A stretch of 64,000 nucleotides of DNA from an uncultured Pseudohongiella sp. (GCA_951812715.1 OX638323.1:2336577-2400576); one strand, 5' to 3'; shown: positions 1-8,896, numbered from the stretch's first letter. Numbers and translations: made by a program. The notes: generated from the sequence alone by a model not told the origin.

Positions 1-1494
1 GACGGTCAAGGCGCCGATCTCTATCTGGTCCTGCAAGTACCACATGGCGGTTTCGCGCGGAAAGATTCGATCATATTGGCGCCAGTAGGCGCGCTCGTCG
101 AAGCCGAAGCCGACGCGGGCGTCGGTGATGCGGTGCCAGTCGCGCCATTCGTGTCGCTGGGAGTCTTCAAACCAGTAACCGCCACTGACCACGTTTACAA
201 AGCCGCCCAATTCGACTTCCCAAGAGAAGTCAGCGGTAACGCCGCCGCGATTGCGCGAATAATGCGTGTGTCGATAGGATTGCACCGGAATAGCGTTGGC
301 CGGATAACAGGCCGGATCGTGTGCGGGACCGGCGCCGCCGTAAGGAAACGTAATCGAAGAGACACAGCCGGGCGCGGGAGAAAGACTCACGTTACCGCTA
401 TCGACGAAGTAGATGCGGTCGATATTGGACGGCCTCAGGACAGGCAAATTTCCTTGCAGTTCGTACTCGGGGCCTCCAGCATCATCGGTCACGTCGGCGA
501 TGTAGGGAGGCATCCAGTCGCCGCGGCCGTCCATTTCGTGCATGTAGAGGCCCGCGGAGACGCTGAATCGCTCCTTGAGATCGGCCTCCAGCTTCAGGTA
601 ACCGAAATTGTTCTCGCGAAGTTGCGACCAGCCGCGGCGGTAGAGCTGATTGACATAGGGTATGTCGGCCCACTCGCCGATTAATCGGTCCCAACGCGGA
701 TCGGCGGCGAATTCTTCAGCCGAAAACAGTCTCTGGTAGTTATCTTCGTGGATATCGTCTCGGACGTAGTAGCCGGTCAAGGTATGGTCGTCCATTTCCG
801 TGATGAACTTGCCGGCGAAATGGTCGCGTTCATTCTGGGCGGAACCTTCCATCCAGTCGGTCGCCTCGTTGTGGCTGAACGATACCCAGGCCAGAGTGGA
901 GTCATTGAGGATGCGGCCGGTGTCGTAGCGGCCGTAATAACGCCTGGAATCGAAGTCGCCTCGCGACAATTGAATCCGCATGCGCCGTTCTTCAGCCGGA
1001 TCGTCGGTGGTGAAGTTGAGCGTGCCGCCCAGAGATTCGGTGGTGCGCGTACCGATCGATGCGATGCCCTGGTTAACCTCGACGCCGCCTGAATTCATGG
1101 AATCGATATATCGATTGGCCTTGGCGCCACCGCCGTAGTTGGAGTCGCCGTTCGGAAACCCGTCGATGGTAGTGCCCACCTGCTGATCGCTGATGTTGGT
1201 TTGATAACCTCGCAGATTGACAGTGGTCGACCAATCGTCGAATCCGAAAGTGTCGCCTTCGGTCACGTTGACCCCGGGCAGATTGTCGATGACGGAAAGC
1301 GCGGAAGTAAGCGGATTCTGTTGGTCCCGCATAGACTGCGTCGTGCGCAACGCCGAATAGGTGCGCGACGCGCCGGTAATAACAATTTCCTGAATGTCTT
1401 CAAACTCGCTTTCCTGTCCTACCGCGCCGCCGGCTGAACTCAGTGCGATCAAGGGAATTGCCAACAGCCGCGAACGTTTTAGTCTCTTGCCCAT
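1..1494 (-). CDS. TonB-dependent outer-membrane receptor (3' end beyond the window)
   Basis: The reading frame is open from an ATG at 1494 down to base 1 (498 codons, no stop), so the protein is cut by the window edge. It starts with a signal peptide (MGKRLKRSRLLAIPLIALSS, then AGGAVGQ). A plug domain follows, with a TonB-box-like stretch (EIVITGASR), NLPGVNV, and NLRGYQTN close to the classical 'RG' plug motif; from about residue 150 the sequence looks like beta-barrel strands. Such receptors take up siderophores, vitamins, peptides or glycans with energy from TonB-ExbBD. The substrate cannot be told. The gene is divergent from the DUF429-like gene at 1702. Start chosen because the signal peptide begins there. 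Confidence 0.85.
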   Translation of the reverse strand, partial: MGKRLKRSRLLAIPLIALSSAGGAVGQESEFEDIQEIVITGASRTYSALRTTQSMRDQQNPLTSALSVIDNLPGVNVTEGDTFGFDDWSTTVNLRGYQTNISDQQVGTTIDGFPNGDSNYGGGAKANRYIDSMNSGGVEVNQGIASIGTRTTESLGGTLNFTTDDPAEERRMRIQLSRGDFDSRRYYGRYDTGRILNDSTLAWVSFSHNEATDWMEGSAQNERDHFAGKFITEMDDHTLTGYYVRDDIHEDNYQRLFSAEEFAADPRWDRLIGEWADIPYVNQLYRRGWSQLRENNFGYLKLEADLKERFSVSAGLYMHEMDGRGDWMPPYIADVTDDAGGPEYELQGNLPVLRPSNIDRIYFVDSGNVSLSPAPGCVSSITFPYGGAGPAHDPACYPANAIPVQSYRHTHYSRNRGGVTADFSWEVELGGFVNVVSGGYWFEDSQRHEWRDWHRITDARVGFGFDERAYWRQYDRIFPRETAMWYLQDQIEIGALTV

Positions 1495-1701
1495 ATACTG
1501 CTCACCGCTTTGGGGGACATCAGCGCCGTCGCGGATTTCGGCAATTACCCTGGATGAGAAAATAGTATAGTGCAATCGCCGCGGCGGTCGAGGAAAGATT
1601 TTGCCCCGATTCCAACAAGCGGTGTCGGGATTGCAGCGGTGTCGTGATTATGGCCGAATCGTTGTCCGGTTCCGCTTGAACGAAATTTCCAAACTCGAGA
1701 A

Positions 1702-2640
1702 ATGCTGTCATTTTTCCTCTCCGCTGACTGGAGCAAATCGCCCGAAAAGCGGTGTGTATATTTGGCCGACCTGTGCCGGCGACGCCTGACCAAGCCGCCG
1801 GAACCGCCAGGTGGGTGGAGATTTGTTTCGATGCTGGCGCTGGCGCGAACGCTTCCCGGCAAGGTGCTCATCGGCGTGGATGTGGGGATGGGAGTCTCGC
1901 GCGGCTTCTGGCGGCTCATGCTTGAGAACTGTGACAGCCCGCCGCCGGAGAACTTCGTGCAATGGCTGAATCGTATCGATCCGGACAGCGGATTTTTCGA
2001 GACCGTTGCGAGTCCGGATCATTGGAGTCCCCGCCGGCCGTGGTTCGCGGTGGGGAAGGGACCGGGAGGACTGACATCGTTCACCGGCAAGACCAGCGAC
2101 AACCTGCATCGCAGGCTGGCGGCGGCCACTACCGCAAAGCCGATCTTCGCCGTTAGCGGGATTCCGGGGTCGGTGGGCTCGGGCACCCGCGAGATTTGGC
2201 GCGAACTCGCGCCGATGCTGAAAGAGGCCCGCGACTTCGCGGTCTGGCCGTTCGAAGGCGATGCGCGGTGCGGGCATCCGCAACACAATATTCTGCTCGC
2301 CGAAACCTATCCCGGTCTGGCCTATGGCGCGGTGCTCGCAGAAGACTTGCCCACGGCGCGGTTGGTAATCGCCAAGAGAAATAACGCCCAGCGAATCGAG
2401 GCTTGCAAGCGATTTGCCGCCGCGAACTGGGTGCGCGATGGCCGGGTTAAATTGCCTGACCTGGCGCCCGCGCAGGCCAGCGAAGACGATTTCGACGCGC
2501 TGTTTACCGCGGCGGCCGTATTGCGGTGCGCGGTTGAAGGACTGCCGATCGTCTTCCCGCGATGGATCGACAACAGAGTCGAAGGCTCGATGTTGCTTGC
2601 CGGCCCGGTTGACCCCGCGTGCAAGGCCATTAGACTTTAG
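1702..2640 (+). CDS. DUF429-like protein (predicted RNase H-fold)
   Basis: A 312-residue protein with no signal peptide. The N-terminus (FFLSADWSKSPEKR) and GVDVGMGVSRGFW resemble the first acidic strands of RNase H-like folds. AETYPGLAYG in the second half resembles the ETYP motif typical of DUF429 proteins. These are predicted nucleases or nucleotide-binding proteins of unknown role. The gene stands alone, divergent from the TonB receptor. It ends 35 bases before the next small membrane gene, with which it may be co-transcribed. Family assignment is by motif memory only, so moderate. Confidence 0.55.
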   Translation: MLSFFLSADWSKSPEKRCVYLADLCRRRLTKPPEPPGGWRFVSMLALARTLPGKVLIGVDVGMGVSRGFWRLMLENCDSPPPENFVQWLNRIDPDSGFFETVASPDHWSPRRPWFAVGKGPGGLTSFTGKTSDNLHRRLAAATTAKPIFAVSGIPGSVGSGTREIWRELAPMLKEARDFAVWPFEGDARCGHPQHNILLAETYPGLAYGAVLAEDLPTARLVIAKRNNAQRIEACKRFAAANWVRDGRVKLPDLAPAQASEDDFDALFTAAAVLRCAVEGLPIVFPRWIDNRVEGSMLLAGPVDPACKAIRL

Positions 2641-2675
2641 TCCTGCCATCACACCGCAAAGCGCGGGAGAGCCGA

Positions 2676-3053
2676 ATGTATTCCATAGTTCTCTTGGTTT
2701 GTTCCGTTGGCCTGATCGTGTTGGCGTTTGCCTTTTTCAATAGAGACGCATCCATTCGAATTCTTCGAAAATACTCCGACTCGCTGTGGTTCCAGGTATT
2801 TTTCATCGGCCTGACCATAGTGTTCGGGACAGCATTGCTGTTCTCTGCCGAAAACTCGGGATTTCCCGGTTTCCTGACAGTAGTCGGGACCATATTGCTC
2901 GCGGAAGCGGTTCTGATCGCAGTGATCGGACGCTCCAATTTTCGGGCGTTGATCCATTGGGCGATTAATCTGTTCGAAAAACCGGCCTGGTGGTACTTGA
3001 GGTGCGTTTTAGGCGCGGCAATCCTGGTTTTCCTGCTCTACGCGGTAATCTGA
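2676..3053 (+). CDS. small integral membrane protein, unknown function
   Basis: A 125-residue protein that I do not recognise. It is made almost entirely of four hydrophobic segments (about residues 2-20, 39-57, 65-86 and 104-124), joined by short polar loops containing RDASIRILRKYSD and RSNFRALIHW. It lies 35 bases after the DUF429-like gene on the same strand. It is convergent with the exported ureohydrolase gene ending at 3097. Confidence 0.6.
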   Translation: MYSIVLLVCSVGLIVLAFAFFNRDASIRILRKYSDSLWFQVFFIGLTIVFGTALLFSAENSGFPGFLTVVGTILLAEAVLIAVIGRSNFRALIHWAINLFEKPAWWYLRCVLGAAILVFLLYAVI

Positions 3054-3096
3054 CTGTCGAATCAGGGCGCCGGACGGGATGGCTCATCCGGCCCGG

Positions 3097-4656
3097 CTAG
3101 TCCTGATCCTCCTCTTCTTCCTCCGCCTCTTCTTCGGCCCGGGTCGCGTCCAGAATCTCCTGCTGGTCGCCGTAGTAGTCGTCGATGGCGTGCTCGGACG
3201 ACACGGGGCTGAGGTAGTGCTCCGCGGTCATCCCTTCCCTGTTCATCGCGATCCCGGTCAGGCAGGCCTTTATGATATGCGCGCTGTTGAGCGCGGTCGC
3301 GTAGGTCGGATCTAGCGCGGGATGAAATTCGACCAGGTCGAAACCCACCACGTTGGACTCCGCGCACAGGCGGCGCACGATGGTGATCGATTCCCGCATG
3401 GTGAGCCCGCCCGGAACGGGAGTGCCGGTGGCCACCGCGAATGCCGGGTCGAGAACGTCTATATCAAAAGAGATATGCAGTTTGCGCCCCTCCTCGCTGG
3501 CCTCGGCGACAATCCGGTCAAGCACCTCATCCCAGCCCCGCAACTCGACCTCGGCCATCGTGTGATAGCGCATGCCCTGTTCCCGCATCCAGTTGAAACC
3601 CGACTTGCTGGGCCCGGTTGAACGCAGTCCGACCTGGATATAGTCCGCGGCCCGCACATGCCCCTCGTTGATCAGCCGGTACACGGGGTACCCATGACTG
3701 ATCAGGTGGGCGTCGCCCCACCACGCGTCGTAATGCGAGTCGAAGTGAATGACGGATACGTTTTCCTTGCCGTACACGTCCGCCAGCGCCGCGACATTGG
3801 GGTACTCCAGGGAGTGGTCGCCGCCGACGATCATGGGTATGGCGCCGGTCTCCGCGATCTCGCGAACGATTTCGCGTACGTGACGCATGGAGCGTTCGGT
3901 GCTGTTGTTGTCTATCGCAACGTCGCCGTAATCCACAACATTCAATACCCGGGACGGATGGATCTGCACGTACTGGTCGTGGGAGCCCATGAGCCGGCCG
4001 TGCAGGCGAAGCTCGACCGTGGCGCGCTCGCCCGAGTCGCGCCATCCCGAACCCATGTTCAGAGGCGCCCCCAGGATGGCGACATCGACTTCGCCCGCGA
4101 TCAGGTCTTCCGGCGACAGCGCCAGGGGGAAACCGCCGAAGGTAGGCGGACCACCCCTGCCGCCGTAGCGGCCGAGCTCGACTGGCCCGGGCTCCCGCCG
4201 CGGGTCCATGGAACGGGGACGCAATAATCGCCAGGCATTGAACTCGGGCGATCCGGTGTTGAAGGGAATGTTGGGCAAGTCTCTTCCTTCGACGTAACGG
4301 CTTTGATCCACTGCCTGCTGCATGGCCTCGACCCACGCCCTTACTTCCTCCGCGGTGCGTTCCTCCAGCGCCTCGACGGTTTCCCCGGCCGGGCCGGTGA
4401 AGGCGCGCGCATCGTCGCTCCTGAGGAACTCGATTTGTTCCGGCGTCAACAACTCGAGTTTCGGCGCCACGCTGTCGGGCAGGTCGATGGGCGGCCGATC
4501 CTCTTCTCTCGGGTCTACGGTGTCGAAGGGATACGGCTGTGCGCCGACCACGTGCTCTGGAGTGATGGGCTCGTCATCCTGGGCCAGGGCAATCGGCGCG
4601 GCCAGCGCAACAAACAAGAGAAGCGCCGCGCGAAGTTCAACCGAAACGAATGACAT
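3097..4656 (-). CDS. exported agmatinase/arginase-family ureohydrolase, metal site intact
   Basis: Ureohydrolases split guanidino compounds (arginine, agmatine and others) into urea and an amine, using two Mn ions. From the ATG at 4656 (GGAG eight bases upstream) the protein has 519 residues. It opens with a signal peptide (MSFVSVELRAALLLFVALAA, then PIALAQ), so it is probably periplasmic or secreted; family members are normally cytosolic and about 300 residues. All six ligands are present: H281 (GGDHS), D306/H308/D310 (DSHYD, usually DAHxD), D398/D400 (SFDIDVLDP). TGTPVPGGLT follows as expected. The tail is very acidic (EEEAEEEEEDQD). The substrate is unknown. It is downstream gene of a two-gene operon with the paralogue at 4694. 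Confidence 0.85.
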   Translation of the reverse strand: MSFVSVELRAALLLFVALAAPIALAQDDEPITPEHVVGAQPYPFDTVDPREEDRPPIDLPDSVAPKLELLTPEQIEFLRSDDARAFTGPAGETVEALEERTAEEVRAWVEAMQQAVDQSRYVEGRDLPNIPFNTGSPEFNAWRLLRPRSMDPRREPGPVELGRYGGRGGPPTFGGFPLALSPEDLIAGEVDVAILGAPLNMGSGWRDSGERATVELRLHGRLMGSHDQYVQIHPSRVLNVVDYGDVAIDNNSTERSMRHVREIVREIAETGAIPMIVGGDHSLEYPNVAALADVYGKENVSVIHFDSHYDAWWGDAHLISHGYPVYRLINEGHVRAADYIQVGLRSTGPSKSGFNWMREQGMRYHTMAEVELRGWDEVLDRIVAEASEEGRKLHISFDIDVLDPAFAVATGTPVPGGLTMRESITIVRRLCAESNVVGFDLVEFHPALDPTYATALNSAHIIKACLTGIAMNREGMTAEHYLSPVSSEHAIDDYYGDQQEILDATRAEEEAEEEEEDQD

Positions 4657-4693
4657 GACAAGACTCCGGCGCCGGCAGGCCGGGCGCAAACTG

Positions 4694-6082
4694 TTACTGG
4701 CCATGATCGAGCGCCAGGGGATGGACGTAGTCGGGGTCAAGCCCGGCCTTGCGCACCGCGATGCCGGCCAGACATGCATTCAGCACCGCATTTGCATGCA
4801 TTACCGATAATCGTGAAAAGTCCAGCATCGGGGCCAGGTCGGTAATCTCGAAACCCACGATCTCCTTGGCCGCGCATACGTGGCGCACTGTTCTGTTCAG
4901 TTCATCAAGGCCCAGGCCGTTGTGGGTCGCGCGTCCGGCGGCAATCATCTCGACCGGGTCGATGACGCTGACGTCGATCGAGACAAAATACGCTTCAGGA
5001 CCTCTTTCGACTTCCCGCAGCACCCGTTGCATGACCGCCTCGGACCCGCGTTGCCGGAATTCGGCCATGGTGTGGTAGCGCACGTTGTTGTCGCGCAGCC
5101 ACTGCAAGGTGTCGGCATCTACCGCGGGTCCGCGCAGACCGACCTGGATGGTTTCGCCGCCTTCCACAACGCCCTCGTCCAGCAGCAGGAAAAGCGCCTG
5201 GCGGTCGGAAACCGTGTGGTCGTCGTTGCGCTCGACATCCGGATGGGCGCTGAAGTGCAGCAATCCGAAGCTCCCGGCGCCGTGTATTCGCGCAACGCCG
5301 CTTACACCGGGATAGAGCATGGAAGTATCACCGCCGACCAGCATCGGAATGGCGTCGGTTTCCGCGGTTTCCGCGACCCTGGCGGCGACGTGACCGATGC
5401 TTCTTTCCGTACTCATCCGATCCACCGCGAAATCGCCGTAGTCGACCACGGAAAGAGTTTCCAATGGCTTCAACAGCGATTGCATGTCCGGCATGGCAAT
5501 GGTGTTCAGGCCGCGCATTTCATTCGGCCCGTTTCCGGAGTCGCGGCGGCCGCTGCCCGCATTGCTTGGCACGCCGATGATCGCCACATCCACGTTTCCC
5601 GCGACGAGGTCTTCCGGCCAGATGGCGACGTCGGCGCCGCCGAACGTGGGCACTCCGGATTCCGGAAACAGGTATCGGTGTACGCCGAACGGACCCGGCT
5701 CACGCTCGAAATCACGCAACAACGGCGGGGTAGGCAGGGGTTCGCCGAATTCTTCGGAAGTGAGGTTGAGCGGCGCCGCGCCCATGTCCCGCTCCGGGTC
5801 GTACTCCATCCGGTCCGCCAGCGAAATCAGGTCGCCCATCAGGGATCGCAGACTGTCCGCATCACGCGTGGCGAGTTCGTGTTCGAGCTGCCGCTCCGGA
5901 ATAAAGTCCAGGATTGCGCCCGATGTTACGAATTCCCTCTGATCGTCGTTCAGCGCGCTCGCCTGCGCCTGCAGTTCTTCCGGTATGGGCCATTGTCCAG
6001 TTGCGCTTTCAGCGGCAAGCAACAGCAATGCTGAACAGATTGCGGGAAGGGTACGGTTCGATACAAAGCGTCGAAGGGTCAT
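4694..6082 (-). CDS. exported ureohydrolase paralogue with a degenerate metal site (likely pseudoenzyme)
   Basis: A 462-residue paralogue of the next gene, also with a signal peptide (LPAICSALLLLAAESATGQ). The fold-defining stretches are kept (PTFGGADVAIWPEDL, GVPSNAGSGRRDSG, SVVDYGD, RYHTMAEF). Three of six Mn ligands are changed: GGDHS reads GGDTS (T253), the first Asp of DAHxD is Ser (S278-A-H280-P-D282), and SxDxDxxDP reads SIDVSVIDP (D370 kept, S372). A di-Mn site is hard to build from this, so it probably lacks ureohydrolase activity. It could be a regulatory or heteromeric partner of the intact enzyme 37 bases downstream. AGGCGG precedes the ATG. Confidence 0.8.
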   Translation of the reverse strand: MTLRRFVSNRTLPAICSALLLLAAESATGQWPIPEELQAQASALNDDQREFVTSGAILDFIPERQLEHELATRDADSLRSLMGDLISLADRMEYDPERDMGAAPLNLTSEEFGEPLPTPPLLRDFEREPGPFGVHRYLFPESGVPTFGGADVAIWPEDLVAGNVDVAIIGVPSNAGSGRRDSGNGPNEMRGLNTIAMPDMQSLLKPLETLSVVDYGDFAVDRMSTERSIGHVAARVAETAETDAIPMLVGGDTSMLYPGVSGVARIHGAGSFGLLHFSAHPDVERNDDHTVSDRQALFLLLDEGVVEGGETIQVGLRGPAVDADTLQWLRDNNVRYHTMAEFRQRGSEAVMQRVLREVERGPEAYFVSIDVSVIDPVEMIAAGRATHNGLGLDELNRTVRHVCAAKEIVGFEITDLAPMLDFSRLSVMHANAVLNACLAGIAVRKAGLDPDYVHPLALDHGQ

Positions 6083-6185
6083 ATCGTCCGCCTGAAATAG
6101 ATCGAAGGAACTACCGGAGATTACAACGAAAGGTCTACTGCACGATAGCTGCGGGAACTTGAACGCGTCGGAATTGCCGATGCCG

Positions 6186-6286
6186 TGGATTCCGCGACTC
6201 CGCTACGCTCCGCGCGGAATGACAGAAAATAGTCATCACGGGACGGCGGCAAACAGGCGTCATTCCGCGCGCAGTCGCGGAATCCA
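6186..6286. repeat. perfect long inverted repeat in the gap upstream of the ureohydrolase operon
   Basis: Two palindromic units face each other. The 14 bases at 6186-6199 (TGGATTCCGCGACT) are the exact reverse complement of 6273-6286, and 6212-6223 (GCGCGGAATGAC) of 6259-6270. Each unit can also form its own GGAATNN...ATTCC hairpin. The 'GTCATTCC...GGAATCCA' style is that of REP/BIME-like intergenic palindromes. No transposase is near. It lies in the 316-base gap between divergent genes starting at 6082 and 6399. Confidence 0.65.
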
Positions 6287-6303
6287 TCCTCCTGGACGCG
6301 CGC

Positions 6304-6337
6304 AGAGCGGCTTTGTCTGTTAAGAGCGGCTTTGTCT
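6304..6337. repeat. 15-base tandem direct repeat
   Basis: AGAGCGGCTTTGTCT occurs at 6304-6318 and again at 6323-6337, a period of 19 bases. It runs directly into the -35 hexamer of the predicted promoter for the gene at 6399, so it could be a pair of binding sites for a regulator or a simple duplication. Confidence 0.6.
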
Positions 6338-6364
6338 TGACAAGGATGATTTATCCCTTATACC
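6337..6364 (+). promoter_or_regulatory. predicted sigma-70 promoter for the gene at 6399
   Basis: TTGACA (6337-6342), a 16-base spacer, then TATACC (6359-6364). A start near 6371 would give a leader of about 28 bases before the ATG at 6399. This is the best promoter match in the gap. Confidence 0.5.
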
Positions 6365-6398
6365 GTGCCTGTCCTGAACTCTGACCAATGGGGCAGCC

Positions 6399-6911
6399 AT
6401 GAGTAAAAGCATGACCGCCGGAGTCGCCACGCTGGTGGTGCTCCTCACAGGAATACTGGCCTGGATTTTCACGGCGCCTTATCTCTCCAATCAGGGACTT
6501 GGTCGCACGCCCGGTATAATTATCGGAGGGACGATCACCCCGGCTCCGAGCGACTTCACACCACTTAACGATATTCCCGGGCCGCTTCTCATGAAACAGG
6601 CCGGCTTCCCGTCGCTGGTAATCTATCTCTCGTTTGTCGGCACTCCCGACGGAGTGATTACGGCCACCCGCCCGGATGGAGGTTATTGGGCGCAGCGCGT
6701 TAGGGATCGCGGTGGAGACGGATGGCTGCGAATCGGCGACGCGACTTATGCGATGACGGCCACCGAGATTGTCGGTGACGCGCGCATACCCATGCTGGAG
6801 CAATGGGCCGCCAAATCGGGCAGATCGATAGACGATCCCGTTTACGAGGGGGCGGAGCTGCTGCGCGACTGGGAGGTATTTTTCTGGACGCCAATGTCCC
6901 CGGCCGAGTGA
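6399..6911 (+). CDS. membrane-anchored protein of unknown function
   Basis: A 170-residue protein with one N-terminal hydrophobic segment (about residues 7-25), then a soluble domain. The domain's alternating pattern (FPSLVIYLSFVG, GVITATRPDGGYW, GWLRIGDATYAMTATEIVG) suggests a small beta-barrel such as a split barrel, but no cofactor motif is visible. I do not recognise a family. It has its own promoter at 6337 and is convergent with ubiJ, so it is probably a single-gene unit. Start: ATG after GGGGCAGCC. Confidence 0.55.
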   Translation: MSKSMTAGVATLVVLLTGILAWIFTAPYLSNQGLGRTPGIIIGGTITPAPSDFTPLNDIPGPLLMKQAGFPSLVIYLSFVGTPDGVITATRPDGGYWAQRVRDRGGDGWLRIGDATYAMTATEIVGDARIPMLEQWAAKSGRSIDDPVYEGAELLRDWEVFFWTPMSPAE

Positions 6912-6967
6912 AACAGTCGGAAAATTCTTGCATGTTCGCCTGAACGCGGCATCGGATCGCCACCGAT

Positions 6968-7600
6968 TCAAGTTTCAGCGGATTGCGCGTCACGCTGCAG
7001 GATTTCGATGCGCGCCTGCAGGCGGTCGAGGCTCAGCCGCAATTCATCGACCCGCTCGGCGAAATGCGCTATTTCCTCGGGAGTGGGCATGACGCCGGCT
7101 TCGTATTGAACGAAGTTTTCAAGGTTGCGCTTGATATTGCCACCGGCCATACGGGTCAGGTCACGGGCGTCGGTGACGGCGCTGCTGAGTCCTCCGGTAA
7201 GTACGTCGCCCAGAATGGGACCAAGGTAATCCTCCCAGCGAACGTCGATTTCGTCGAGCGCGCCTTGCAGGTCGAGCAGCAGTTCGGCGTCGCCTTCAAC
7301 GCGAATTTCCCGATCGGCCAACGGGCGCTCGCTGTCGGTAAGCAATCCGAATAGTTGCGGCGCCGAGCCCCGAACGGTCACATCCGCTGGCTCGTTCAGC
7401 GCTTCCGCGTCGAGCGTGGTCAAGCGGACGCCGCCTGCATCGAACAGCACATTCAGACCGGTATGCGGTGTTTGCGCTTCGACCCGCTTGCCGCGAAAGC
7501 GCGAGAGATATTCCGCCGCGTGGGGGTCCTGGGCGATCACTCCGTTGACAAGTTTTTCAACGGGAAACAATAGCGCCGAACCGGCCAGGGAAAGAGACAT
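6968..7600 (-). CDS. ubiJ: UbiJ, SCP2-domain ubiquinone biosynthesis accessory factor
   Basis: UbiJ binds lipid intermediates and helps hold the soluble Ubi complex together in coenzyme Q synthesis. From the ATG at 7600 the protein has 210 residues. An SCP2-like lipid-binding domain (about 20-110, with RVEAQTPHTGLNVLFDAGG and ADVTVRGSAPQLFGLLT) is followed by a helical, probably coiled-coil C-terminus (PTPEEIAHFAERVDELRLSLDRLQARIEIL), as in the family. It starts 8 bases after the ubiE stop; this ubiE-ubiJ order is standard, with ubiB usually next, but ubiB is not in the window. Confidence 0.88.
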   Translation of the reverse strand: MSLSLAGSALLFPVEKLVNGVIAQDPHAAEYLSRFRGKRVEAQTPHTGLNVLFDAGGVRLTTLDAEALNEPADVTVRGSAPQLFGLLTDSERPLADREIRVEGDAELLLDLQGALDEIDVRWEDYLGPILGDVLTGGLSSAVTDARDLTRMAGGNIKRNLENFVQYEAGVMPTPEEIAHFAERVDELRLSLDRLQARIEILQRDAQSAET

Positions 7601-7608
7601 GGGGCGGA

Positions 7609-8370
7609 TCAGACTGGCTCGCCGGTCGGCTTGAGGCCGACATGCACGGCGCAAACGCCAGCCATGACGTTGTGATATTTGCATTGCTCGAATCCTGCTG
7701 CCTGCAACATGCCCAGCAGGGCTTCCTGGTTCGGATGCACGCGAATCGATTCGACCAGGTAGCGATAGCTGTCGGCATCGCCCGTAACGAGCTTCCCGGC
7801 CGCGGGCCACATGGCCGACCAGGCGTCATAGGCGCGGCCAAGCAATGGATTGTTGACGCGGGAAAATTCAAGGATGAGCACGCGCCCGCCGGGCTTGAGC
7901 ACCCGGTTCATGGACGCGAGCGCTTTCGGCTGATCGGTTATGTTGCGCAAGCCGTAGGCAATGCAGACGCAGTCGAAACTGGCGTCGGCGAAGGGAAGTT
8001 CCTCGCCATTGAGTCGCACGATGTCGATATTGCCGGCCAGACCGCGGTCGATGACGCGATCCCGGGCGATGCGCAACATGTCCTCGTTGATGTCGGCCAG
8101 CACGACCCTGCCTTCCGCTCCCACCAGCGGTGCGAAGCGCATGGTCATGTCGCCGGTTCCACCGGCGAGATCAAGCACCGAATGACCACTGCGCAATGCG
8201 CTCAATTCCAGGGTAAAACGCTTGATCAGGCGATGGCTGCCCAGTGACATGAGATCGTTCATCAAGTCGTAACGCCGGGCAACCGAGTGGAACACTCCGT
8301 TCACCCGCGTCTGCCGTTCTTCGAACGGCACTTTGCGGTAGCCGAAATTTGCGGTCTTGCTTTTGGTCAT
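7609..8370 (-). CDS. ubiE: UbiE, demethylmenaquinone/2-methoxy-6-polyprenyl-benzoquinol C-methyltransferase
   Basis: SAM-dependent C-methylation step of ubiquinone (and menaquinone, if made). The 253-residue protein from the ATG at 8370 carries VFHSVARRYDLMNDLMSLGSHR, the SAM motif LDLAGGTGDM, LADINEDML, NGEELPFADASFD, and the C-terminal signature HNVMAGVCAVHVG. The start overlaps the stop of the DUF971 gene (ATGA), indicating translational coupling. An upstream in-frame extension lies inside that gene and is not needed. Confidence 0.95.
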   Translation of the reverse strand: MTKSKTANFGYRKVPFEERQTRVNGVFHSVARRYDLMNDLMSLGSHRLIKRFTLELSALRSGHSVLDLAGGTGDMTMRFAPLVGAEGRVVLADINEDMLRIARDRVIDRGLAGNIDIVRLNGEELPFADASFDCVCIAYGLRNITDQPKALASMNRVLKPGGRVLILEFSRVNNPLLGRAYDAWSAMWPAAGKLVTGDADSYRYLVESIRVHPNQEALLGMLQAAGFEQCKYHNVMAGVCAVHVGLKPTGEPV

Positions 8371-8765
8371 TCGGGCTGCCTGAATTTCAGCACCTGCACG
8401 TCCGCCTTTACCGGATCGCGGCTGGCCCGGGCTTCGCGCAGGCGGTCCAGATATTGGCGCCAGAGTTCTTCCTTGCGCGAGCATAACTCATGCAGATAGT
8501 CCCAGCTATAAATGCCGGTGTCGTGGCCATCGTCGAAAGTGAGCTTGACGGCGTAGTTGCCGACCGGCTCGACGCGGGTCAGGCGCACATTTCGTTTGCC
8601 GGTTTGCAGCACTTCCTGGCCGCTGCCGTGGCCGCGCACTTCCGCGGAAGGAGAGTGCACGCGCAGGAATTCAGCCTCGAGCTCGCAGTCGCCGCCTTCG
8701 GCATAGTTCAACTCCAGCACGGACGAACCGGAATGCAGTTTGACGCCTGCGGGAATCCTGGTCAT
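8367..8765 (-). CDS. DUF971 domain protein
   Basis: A 132-residue protein matching the DUF971 / gamma-butyrobetaine-hydroxylase N-terminal-like domain: PAGVKLHSGSSVLELNY, LRVHSPSAEVRGHG, then YAVKLTFDDGHDTGIYSWDYL. In other proteobacteria it sits between hslVU and ubiE, exactly as here. A role in iron-sulphur or quinone metabolism has been suggested but is unclear. The ATG at 8765 is chosen because the longer frame would overlap hslU. No HxC-type zinc cluster is visible. Confidence 0.85.
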   Translation of the reverse strand: MTRIPAGVKLHSGSSVLELNYAEGGDCELEAEFLRVHSPSAEVRGHGSGQEVLQTGKRNVRLTRVEPVGNYAVKLTFDDGHDTGIYSWDYLHELCSRKEELWRQYLDRLREARASRDPVKADVQVLKFRQPE

Positions 8766-8896
8766 ATGGATGGGTGTCCTGTCGGTCGTCGCTGTCGGTC
8801 GTCGATCTGTCGTGTGCTGGCCGCCGCTCATTATCCGCGATGCCCGGCGCGGTGTGGATCCGATACCTCGAAAGGCAAGCGCCTCGGAAGGTGCTT

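Noticed and set aside
1708..2652. Long minus-strand frame opposite the DUF429-like gene
   Set aside because: It is a mirror of the plus-strand gene, rich in Arg/Pro with no recognisable motif; GC-rich third positions create such shadow frames.
4880..6034. 384-codon plus-strand frame across the ureohydrolase paralogue
   Set aside because: The minus strand encodes a clear family member with signal peptide and ribosome site; the plus frame has no motif.
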